5,556 nucleotides of DNA from assembly GCA_024638545.1 (NCBI GenBank), contig JAHEKD010000199.1:1-5556 (forward strand), in the 5' to 3' direction. Shown here in pieces: positions 1 through 5,556 of this stretch. Every line of letters starts with the position of its first letter. Positions within the stretch are counted from its first letter, which is position 1. This stretch comes from Gammaproteobacteria bacterium. Its GTDB lineage: Bacteria > Pseudomonadota > Gammaproteobacteria > Arenicellales > JAHEKD01. The notes beneath the pieces are model-generated. The model had not been told where the DNA came from, did no database searches, and was given only the letters and a program-made list of their open reading frames with translations. The translations under genes were made by a program, and so were the position numbers.

Positions 1-784
1 GGAGCCCGCCCCAGATTCCTGTCGGCGGCCGCTTTTCCAGCAATACCCTGGTGTCACCGTTGGTGATGACCAGCATGACGGTCTGTTTGGTGGGGATCAA
101 TTTTTTGGGTCTTGGTGCCGGTAACTGCGACTGTATGCCCAGCCGATTAGCTGCGCAGGTATCAAATAAGGGGCAAACCGGGCACTGCGGTTTTTTTCTG
201 GTGCAAACGGTGGCGCCCAGATCCATGATCGCCTGCGTGTAAGCGCCCACTTTTTTTGCCGGCGTATTTTCATCGGCAAGCTGCCATAATTTTAGTTCGA
301 CTTCACGCTTTCCCGGGTAACCCTCAACGGCATAATAGCGGCACAGCACGCGCTTGACGTTGCCATCCAGAATAGGGTGGCGCTGGTTTTGTGAAAACGC
401 GAGTATCGCGCCCGCAGTCGACCTGCCGATGCCGGGTAACGCAATGACGTCGTCAAAATTGTCGGGGAATACGCCGTCGAACTCAGCCGCGATAATCCGG
501 GCGGCTTTGTGTAAATTGCGTGCCCTGGCGTAGTAGCCCAGCCCGCTCCAGAGGGCCAAGACCTCATCTAATGACGCGTCGGCCAGCGATTTTACGGTTG
601 GAAAGCGCCCGGTGAACCGCTCAAAATAATCGATCACGGTACTGACCTGCGTTTGCTGAAGCATAATTTCCGACAACCATATACGATAAGGGTCACGGCA
701 ACGCTGCCACGGCAGATGCTTTCTGCCGTGCCGATTGAACCACGCGAGTAATTTCAGGGCAAGCATTGTGTTTTCACGCGGCAT
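1..784 (-). CDS. mutY: A/G-specific adenine DNA glycosylase MutY (3' end outside window)
   Basis: MutY excises adenine mispaired with 8-oxoguanine or guanine in base excision repair, preventing G:C to T:A transversions. The 261 visible residues show the whole catalytic part. The motif WLSEIMLQQTQV (36-47) carries catalytic Glu39. The helix-hairpin-helix LPGIGRSTAGAI spans 116-127. ILDGNVKRV (138-146) carries catalytic Asp140. The 4Fe-4S ligands Cys194, Cys201, Cys204 and Cys210 have the family spacing C-x6-C-x2-C-x5-C. All these positions sit two residues later than in E. coli MutY as I recall it. From about residue 233 the MutT-like C-terminal domain that recognises 8-oxoguanine begins (LLEKRPPTGIWGGL); about 90 residues of the usual ~350 lie beyond base 1. 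The ATG at 784-782 is preceded directly by an in-frame TGA, so no earlier start is possible; a GAG six bases upstream may be a weak Shine-Dalgarno. No key residue is missing and no frameshift is seen. The gene is divergent from yejA. Confidence 0.97.
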   Translation of the reverse strand, partial: MPRENTMLALKLLAWFNRHGRKHLPWQRCRDPYRIWLSEIMLQQTQVSTVIDYFERFTGRFPTVKSLADASLDEVLALWSGLGYYARARNLHKAARIIAAEFDGVFPDNFDDVIALPGIGRSTAGAILAFSQNQRHPILDGNVKRVLCRYYAVEGYPGKREVELKLWQLADENTPAKKVGAYTQAIMDLGATVCTRKKPQCPVCPLFDTCAANRLGIQSQLPAPRPKKLIPTKQTVMLVITNGDTRVLLEKRPPTGIWGGL

Positions 785-874
785 TCAAGTCTCAAAAGAT
801 ATTCTGCGGTATATTTAGCGAATGTATTTTAACCGAAATGCGTTTCTCGTTAGAATTTGCCGGATATAGATAAA
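785..874. promoter_or_regulatory. Divergent mutY/yejA intergenic region, probable promoters both ways
   Basis: This 90-bp AT-rich gap separates two divergent start codons, so it should carry a promoter for each side (inference from layout). Candidate boxes are weak. For yejA, TAGAAT (851-856) lies 17 bp after TTTAAC (828-833), which would leave a leader of only about 12 bases. TATATT (810-815) is a second possible -10 box but has no well-spaced -35. For mutY, TAAAAT reads on the minus strand at 831-826, again without a convincing -35. A small inverted repeat GAAA-TGCG-TTTC lies around 835-846 but is too short to call an operator. No riboswitch or terminator is visible. Confidence 0.35.
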
Positions 875-2692
875 ATGAATAAACAAACTATGCTCTTAAA
901 GTTATTAATCTTGCTCGCCCTGGGCCTGCAATCTTTTATCATCGCCCAGGCACAGGACACAGCGCAACAGAACGTTATCAAGGCCACAGCACTGGCTGAA
1001 TTTGGTGAACCTGCGCTGCCCGGTAACTTTACGCATCTACCCTATGCCAATCCGGATGCGCCAAAGGGCGGCAAGATTGTTCTGAGCGATTTCGGGACCT
1101 TTGATACCTTGAACCCGTATGTCCTTAAGGGCCAATGGCCGTCGAGTATCGGTTTGAGTTCCTGTGGTTTAATGACCGGGTCCAGCGACGAACTTGCAAG
1201 CGTTTATGGCGAGGTTGCCGAATCAGTGGAGTATCCGGAAGATAAATCATGGATCATCTTTAACTTAAGGGAAAATGCAAAATACCACGATGGAACACCG
1301 GTCGTGGCCGATGACTTTGTGTTTGCGCTTGAAATCATAAAAGAGCACGGACGGCCATTTTTACAGGCTTTTTATGAGGATATCGAGCGCGCCGAGGCGA
1401 TCGATGAACTGCGCGTTAAATATTATTTCAAGACCAAAGATAACATGAAACCCCTGATGCTGGCTGCCGGCGCGGGCCCGTCATCGCGTAAATACTGGCA
1501 GGATAAAGATATCACGCAGTCAACCCTGGAGCCGCCGCTGAGCTGTGGCCCCTATAAAATTACCAAAGTGGACCCGGGACGCTCGGTGACGTACACGCGC
1601 ATCGCCCACTGGTGGGGTGAAAAGCTCCCGGTCGCAGTCGGTTTGAATAATTTTGATGAAATTCGCTACGACTATTATCTTGACCTGACGGTTCAATTCG
1701 AAGCGTTTAAAGCCAAAAGCATTGATTTCTGGACGGAGAGCAGCGCCAAGCGCTGGGCGACCGAATACGCTATTCCGGAGATAGAAAGCGGTGAGATGAT
1801 AAAGGCTGAGTTGCCGAATGAAACGCCACGCGGCCTGGGCGGGTATTTCATTAACCTGCGCAAGGAAAAATTCAAGGATGTGAACGTGCGCAAAGCCTTG
1901 CTCTATCTGTATGATTTTGAAGCCATACAGCGTACCTTGCTTTATGGCTACTATAAGCGTATTGAAAGCTTTTTTCCTAATTCCGATTTCGGTGCCGACG
2001 CCGAGCCGACTGAGCAGGAGCTGGCCATTCTCGAACCCTACGCTGACCAGCTTAATCCGCTGGTTTTGAGTGAAAACTTTAACGCGCCGGTCACAGACGG
2101 AAGTGGGAGGGATCGCAGGAATAAGCGCGAGGCCATCAGGTTATTCAAACAGGCGGGCTGGAACTTGAAATCGGGCAAATTACTGAATGATGCAGGCCAG
2201 CAATTTGAAATGGAAATCATGACTGCCTGGCCTGAAACCCAGCGCCTGTCATTGCCCTACATCGAAAACCTCAAGAGTGTCGGCATCAAAGCGTCGATCA
2301 GGCTGGTCGATACCTCGCAGTGGCGAGTACGCATCGATGACCTTGATTTCGATATGTACAGCGCAAGGCAGAACTTTTTTCCGCCACCGGGACCGGAATT
2401 ACGCTCTTATTTCGGCTGTGCGGCAGCCGAAGTGCGTGGCTCGGCCAATTCGATGGGGATCTGTGATCCGGTCATTGATGAGCTTATCGAAAAAATTATC
2501 AGTGCCCGGGATCTTGATACCCTGAAAGCGACAAATCGTGCGCTCGATCGTATACTGCTGCAGGGTTATTACGCTATTCCGATGTATTACAATGATCAGA
2601 CCTGGATCGCTTACTGGGACAAGTTCGGTAAGCCTGATCGCAAGCCGAAATATTCAGTTGGCTTCCCTGAGAGCTGGTGGATGAAACAGTAA
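875..2692 (+). CDS. yejA: YejA-type periplasmic oligopeptide-binding protein of the YejABEF ABC importer
   Basis: This is the extracytoplasmic solute-binding subunit (SBP_bac_5 / peptide-binding family 5) that delivers peptides to YejBEF. The chosen ATG at 875 gives 605 residues, close to E. coli YejA (about 604). It begins with a clear Sec signal peptide: Lys3 and Lys9, a hydrophobic core at about 7-24, and probable cleavage after AQA (24-26). There is no lipobox cysteine, so a soluble periplasmic protein is expected. YejA-like blocks include NPDAPKGGKIVLSDFGTFD (59-77), YHDGTPVVADDF (137-148), EPPLSCGPYKI (219-229), FDEIRYDYYLD followed by FEAFKAKSIDF, and a C-terminal YxxG-x-PESWW. A TTG at 857 extends the frame, but the signal peptide argues for 875; an ATG at 890 is a less likely alternative. 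No strong Shine-Dalgarno is seen; GGA at 862-864 is the only candidate. Unusually, there are exactly four cysteines (97, 224, 515, 530), while E. coli YejA as I recall has none. The exact peptide substrate cannot be deduced. Confidence 0.95.
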   Translation: MNKQTMLLKLLILLALGLQSFIIAQAQDTAQQNVIKATALAEFGEPALPGNFTHLPYANPDAPKGGKIVLSDFGTFDTLNPYVLKGQWPSSIGLSSCGLMTGSSDELASVYGEVAESVEYPEDKSWIIFNLRENAKYHDGTPVVADDFVFALEIIKEHGRPFLQAFYEDIERAEAIDELRVKYYFKTKDNMKPLMLAAGAGPSSRKYWQDKDITQSTLEPPLSCGPYKITKVDPGRSVTYTRIAHWWGEKLPVAVGLNNFDEIRYDYYLDLTVQFEAFKAKSIDFWTESSAKRWATEYAIPEIESGEMIKAELPNETPRGLGGYFINLRKEKFKDVNVRKALLYLYDFEAIQRTLLYGYYKRIESFFPNSDFGADAEPTEQELAILEPYADQLNPLVLSENFNAPVTDGSGRDRRNKREAIRLFKQAGWNLKSGKLLNDAGQQFEMEIMTAWPETQRLSLPYIENLKSVGIKASIRLVDTSQWRVRIDDLDFDMYSARQNFFPPPGPELRSYFGCAAAEVRGSANSMGICDPVIDELIEKIISARDLDTLKATNRALDRILLQGYYAIPMYYNDQTWIAYWDKFGKPDRKPKYSVGFPESWWMKQ

Positions 2693-2732
2693 TCAATTCA
2701 GCACACCTTATACCCTGCCTTAAATAAACCCG

Positions 2733-3830
2733 ATGTTCGCCTACCTGATCAGACGCTTACTGTTAGTGATACCGACGCTGTTCGGGATAATGGTGGTCAA
2801 CTTTACCATCATCCAGTTCGCGCCGGGCGGTCCGGTGGAGCAGGTGCTGGCCGAATTGCAGGGCCAGGCTGTCTCTGCGACAGCCAGCATCACCGGCACG
2901 GCAGGGGATTTCCAGGGCACCCAGGCTTCCGGAAGTGATGAGATCAGTAAATATCGCGGTGCGCAGGGTCTGCGGCCGGATATAATAGAAAAAATAGAGA
3001 AGCAGTTCGGTTTTGACAAGCCGGCGCATGAGCGCTTCTGGATCATGCTGAAGAATTACCTCGTCTTTGATTTCGGAGACAGCTACTTCAGAGATGCCAG
3101 CGTTATAGAGCTGATCATAGAGAAAATGCCGGTTTCGATCTCCCTGGGCTTGTGGACCACCTTGATTACCTACCTGGTGTCAATCCCGCTGGGCATTCGC
3201 AAGGCCGTTCATGACGGCTCAAAATTTGACGTCTGGTCGAGCACCGCAATTATTGTAGGTAATGCGATACCCAGTTTTTTATTCGCGATCCTGCTGATCG
3301 TGCTATTTTCAGGCGGACGCTACTTTGATATTTTTCCCCTGCGCGGGCTGTTTTCCCCGGGCTGGGAAAACCTGAGCACCGCCGGAAAAATTGCGGATTA
3401 TTTCTGGCACCTGGTGCTGCCTGTCACCGCGCTGGTGATCGGTGCTTTTGCCAGCCTGACCATGCTCACTAAAAATTCATTTCTTGAGCAGATTAAACAG
3501 CAGTACGTTATTACCGCCAGGGCCAAGGGCCTGACGCAAAAACAGGTGCTATACGGGCATGTCTTCCGAAATGCCATGCTTATCGTCATAGCGGGCTTTC
3601 CGGCTGCGTTTATAGGCATATTTTTTACCGGATCCCTGCTGATTGAGGTTATTTTCTCACTGGACGGCCTGGGATTGCTGGGCTATGAATCCGCGATTAA
3701 TCGTGATTACCCGGTGGTGTTCGCAGTGTTATTTATTTTTACCCTGCTGGGGTTGATCATGCAGATTATCAGGGATATTACCTATCACCTGATTGATCCA
3801 CGCATCGATTTTGAGGCCAGGGATGTTTAA
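2733..3830 (+). CDS. yejB: YejB-type inner-membrane permease of the YejABEF peptide ABC importer
   Basis: YejB is one of two membrane subunits forming the channel of the peptide importer (BPD_transp_1, DppB/OppB type). The 365 residues match the ~364 of E. coli YejB. The N-terminus [19 protein letters not shown] is typical, with a first membrane segment at about 9-29 followed by the APGGP motif (30-34). A periplasmic insert (about 35-130) containing [10 protein letters not shown] and [10 protein letters not shown] is characteristic of YejB. Further membrane segments lie at about 134-156, 171-192, 226-246, 281-308 and 328-347. The EAA-type cytoplasmic loop that docks on the ATPase is seen as [21 protein letters not shown] (about 261-281), with the conserved Gly at 266. 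The C-terminus ends [13 protein letters not shown], as usual. The gene starts 40 bp after the yejA stop. That gap shows no terminator and no recognisable Shine-Dalgarno, so it is probably co-transcribed with yejA. Its last 8 bases overlap yejE. Confidence 0.96.
   Translation: MFAYLIRRLLLVIPTLFGIMVVNFTIIQFAPGGPVEQVLAELQGQAVSATASITGTAGDFQGTQASGSDEISKYRGAQGLRPDIIEKIEKQFGFDKPAHERFWIMLKNYLVFDFGDSYFRDASVIELIIEKMPVSISLGLWTTLITYLVSIPLGIRKAVHDGSKFDVWSSTAIIVGNAIPSFLFAILLIVLFSGGRYFDIFPLRGLFSPGWENLSTAGKIADYFWHLVLPVTALVIGAFASLTMLTKNSFLEQIKQQYVITARAKGLTQKQVLYGHVFRNAMLIVIAGFPAAFIGIFFTGSLLIEVIFSLDGLGLLGYESAINRDYPVVFAVLFIFTLLGLIMQIIRDITYHLIDPRIDFEARDV
3813..3816 (+). promoter_or_regulatory. Shine-Dalgarno GAGG for yejE, inside yejB
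   Basis: GAGG lies six bases before the ATG at 3823 and falls within the last codons of yejB. It is the clearest ribosome binding site in the operon and decides the yejE start against the upstream in-frame TTG at 3793. Confidence 0.7.
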
Positions 3831-4854
3831 GATTACGCCTCTGACTCAAAGGCGCATTGCGAATTTCAAGTCCAATAAGCGCGGCTGGTGGTCGCTGTGG
3901 TTGTTCGGGATTATCCTGGTTATCTGCCTGCTGGCGAATTTTGTTGCCAACGATAAACCCCTGCTAATTAAATACCATGACCAGTTCTATACCCCGATCT
4001 TCAAATATTACCCGGAGACCGTGTTTGGCGGCGATTTTGATGTGGCTGCCGACTATACAGATCCCTATATACAGGAACTTATCCTGCAAAACGGATGGAT
4101 GATCTGGCCGCCGATTCGCTTTTCATACAATACCATCGATTACGACCTGGACGTGCCGGCACCCGCGCCACCCTCCGCGAAGCACTGGCTGGGAACGGAT
4201 GACCAGGCACGCGATGTGGTAGCGAGAATTATTTATGGCTTGCGCGTGTCGATTCTGTTTGGCCTGAGCCTGACAATTATCAGCTCGGTGATCGGCATTC
4301 TGGCGGGCGCAATCCAGGGTTATTTTGGCGGAAGACTGGATCTGATTGCCCAGCGCTTTATTGAAATCTGGGAAGGATTGCCGGTCCTGTACCTTTTAAT
4401 TATCATGTCCAGTATTATTACGCCCGGCTTTTTTTCATTGCTTGGAATTATGCTGCTGTTTGCCTGGACCGGGCTGGTCGCCGTCGTCAGGGCAGAGTTT
4501 CTTAAAGCGCGAAACTATGATTATATCCGCGCGGCAAAAGCGCTGGGTGTCAGGGACCTGACGATCATGTGGCGACATACCTTACCGAATGCAATGGTGG
4601 CTATCCTTACATTCCTGCCGTTTATCCTGACGGGTGCGATCACGTCACTGACCAGCCTGGATTTTCTCGGGCTGGGCCTGCCGGCGGGTTCCGCCTCGCT
4701 GGGCGAGATGCTTAACCAGGGTAAGAATAATATCAATTCGCCATGGCTGGGTTTTTCTGCATTTTTTACCCTGGCCATCCTGTTGAGTTTGCTGGTGTTC
4801 ATTGGTGAAGCGGTGCGTGACGCGTTTGACCCACATAAATCGGGTGTTCGATAA
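3823..4854 (+). CDS. yejE: YejE-type inner-membrane permease of the YejABEF peptide ABC importer
   Basis: YejE is the second channel subunit (DppC/OppC type), pairing with YejB in the inner membrane. From the ATG at 3823 it has 343 residues, close to the ~341 of E. coli YejE. The start is supported by GAGG six bases upstream and by the family-like N-terminus ending in [11 protein letters not shown] (18-28). An in-frame TTG at 3793 would add ten residues and is unlikely. The first membrane segment is at about 22-42. A large periplasmic part follows, with [35 protein letters not shown] and [23 protein letters not shown], all typical of YejE. The remaining membrane segments follow, with the EAA-type loop [24 protein letters not shown] (about 234-257, Gly242) that contacts the ATPase. 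The C-terminus [14 protein letters not shown] is the classic DppC/OppC/YejE ending. It overlaps yejB by 8 bp (ATGTTTAA) and yejF by 1 bp (TAATG), suggesting translational coupling. Confidence 0.96.
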   Translation: MFKITPLTQRRIANFKSNKRGWWSLWLFGIILVICLLANFVANDKPLLIKYHDQFYTPIFKYYPETVFGGDFDVAADYTDPYIQELILQNGWMIWPPIRFSYNTIDYDLDVPAPAPPSAKHWLGTDDQARDVVARIIYGLRVSILFGLSLTIISSVIGILAGAIQGYFGGRLDLIAQRFIEIWEGLPVLYLLIIMSSIITPGFFSLLGIMLLFAWTGLVAVVRAEFLKARNYDYIRAAKALGVRDLTIMWRHTLPNAMVAILTFLPFILTGAITSLTSLDFLGLGLPAGSASLGEMLNQGKNNINSPWLGFSAFFTLAILLSLLVFIGEAVRDAFDPHKSGVR

Positions 4855-5556
4855 TGAATGATCAAACCCAATCACGCGTGCTGCAGGTCAAAAATCTGTC
4901 GGTTGACTTCAGTGCCAACAATCAGCGTGTGCAGGCCGTAAAAAATATCAGCTTTGACCTTTTCAAGGGCGAAACAATGGCTATCGTGGGAGAGTCGGGT
5001 TCGGGCAAGTCGGTGAGTGCCTTGTCAATCATGAAACTCCTGCCCTATCCACACGCCAGTCATCCAACGGGTGAGATATTTTTTCAGAACAAAGATTTGC
5101 TGACCCTGCCTGATAAAGAGCTGCGCCGAATTCGGGGTGACGATATTGCGATGATATTCCAGGAACCGCTCACCGCGCTGAATCCGCTGCACACGATTGA
5201 AAAGCAGATTAATGAAGTGCTGATCCTGCACCAGTCGATGAGCTGGGGTGCTGCCCGGAAAAGAGTGCTGGAATTACTTGACCAGGTAGGCATACAAGAA
5301 CCCCAAAAACGACTGCTGCATTATCCACACCAGCTTTCCGGCGGACAGCGGCAGCGGGTCATGATTGCAATGGCGCTGGCGAATGAACCGGAGATTCTTA
5401 TTGCAGATGAGCCAACGACCGCGCTGGATGTGACCATACAGCGCCAGATTCTTGACTTGATTGCGGATCTGCAAAAACAGCATGGGTTGAGCGTGATCCT
5501 GATCAGCCACGATCTTAATATTGTCAAACATGTTTCTGACCGGGTGGCGGTGATGA
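4854..5556 (+). CDS. yejF: YejF-type ATP-binding subunit of the YejABEF peptide ABC importer (5' part only)
   Basis: This subunit hydrolyses ATP to drive peptide import through YejBE. The 234 visible residues form one nearly complete ABC domain of the Dpp/Opp type. Walker A GESGSGKS is at 46-53, the Q-loop Gln at 103 (IFQEPLTALNP), the signature LSGGQ at 161-165, Walker B ILIADE at 181-186, the D-loop ALD at 190-192 and the switch His at 219 (ISHDLN). All catalytic residues are present and the frame stays open to the window edge. YejF proteins are normally about 530 residues with two fused ATPase domains, so a second domain is expected downstream; this is inference from gene order and family. 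A single-domain DppD/OppD-like protein remains formally possible. The ATG at 4854 overlaps the yejE stop by one base (TAATG) and has no strong Shine-Dalgarno, so translation probably depends on reinitiation after yejE. The ATG at 4858 is out of frame. Confidence 0.94.
   Translation, partial: MNDQTQSRVLQVKNLSVDFSANNQRVQAVKNISFDLFKGETMAIVGESGSGKSVSALSIMKLLPYPHASHPTGEIFFQNKDLLTLPDKELRRIRGDDIAMIFQEPLTALNPLHTIEKQINEVLILHQSMSWGAARKRVLELLDQVGIQEPQKRLLHYPHQLSGGQRQRVMIAMALANEPEILIADEPTTALDVTIQRQILDLIADLQKQHGLSVILISHDLNIVKHVSDRVAVM

Noticed and set aside
51..242. Plus-strand open frame opposite mutY
   Set aside because: Antisense to a clear mutY reading frame, with no ribosome binding site or domain.
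292..567. 91-codon open frame on the minus strand
   Set aside because: Same strand as mutY but another frame; the mutY frame carries all the conserved motifs.
857..874. TTG start adding six residues (MPDIDK) to YejA
   Set aside because: The ATG at 875 gives a normal signal peptide start; the added acidic residues would be atypical before it.
2277..2525. 82-codon plus-strand open frame inside yejA
   Set aside because: An out-of-frame shadow in the well-conserved C-terminal part of yejA.
3793..3822. TTG start adding ten residues to YejE
   Set aside because: The ATG at 3823 has a GAGG at good spacing and matches the family N-terminus and length; the extension is just yejB coding sequence read in another frame.
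4521..4871. 116-codon open frame on the minus strand
   Set aside because: It lies wholly antisense to yejE and the yejF start, and its translation shows no recognisable family features.
1..5556. Search for a novel system, CRISPR array, insertion sequence, tRNA or long repeats
   Set aside because: Almost every base belongs to mutY or yejABEF; reading by eye found no direct repeat arrays, terminal inverted repeats, transposase or tRNA-like structure.

Overview
The window looks like an ordinary chromosomal stretch of a Gram-negative bacterium, most likely a gammaproteobacterium. The base composition is near 50% GC by eye. The protein sequences closely resemble, from memory, Escherichia coli MutY and the YejABEF transporter. 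There is no sign of a mobile element, CRISPR array, RNA gene or prophage.

Layout. The left end (1-784, minus strand) holds most of mutY, the adenine DNA glycosylase that removes A mispaired with 8-oxoguanine; its C-terminus lies beyond base 1. A 90-bp AT-rich gap (785-874) separates it from a divergent plus-strand gene set and probably holds promoters for both directions. The plus-strand genes are yejA (875-2692, periplasmic peptide-binding protein), yejB (2733-3830, permease), yejE (3823-4854, permease) and the first part of yejF (4854 to the window end, ATPase). yejA and yejB are 40 bp apart, yejB and yejE overlap by 8 bp, and yejE and yejF overlap by 1 bp, so this reads as one operon in the canonical YejABEF order.

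How the genes work together. YejA captures a peptide in the periplasm, the YejB/YejE heterodimer forms the inner-membrane channel, and YejF, normally a double-domain ATPase, powers import. In other bacteria this transporter is known to import peptides, including microcin C, and has been linked to uptake of peptidoglycan-derived or antimicrobial peptides. The substrate here cannot be read from sequence alone. MutY is a DNA repair enzyme with no evident functional link to the transporter.

I did not find a novel system. The most notable details are two cysteine pairs in the exported YejA protein, one of which resembles a pair I recall in the dipeptide-binding protein DppA.
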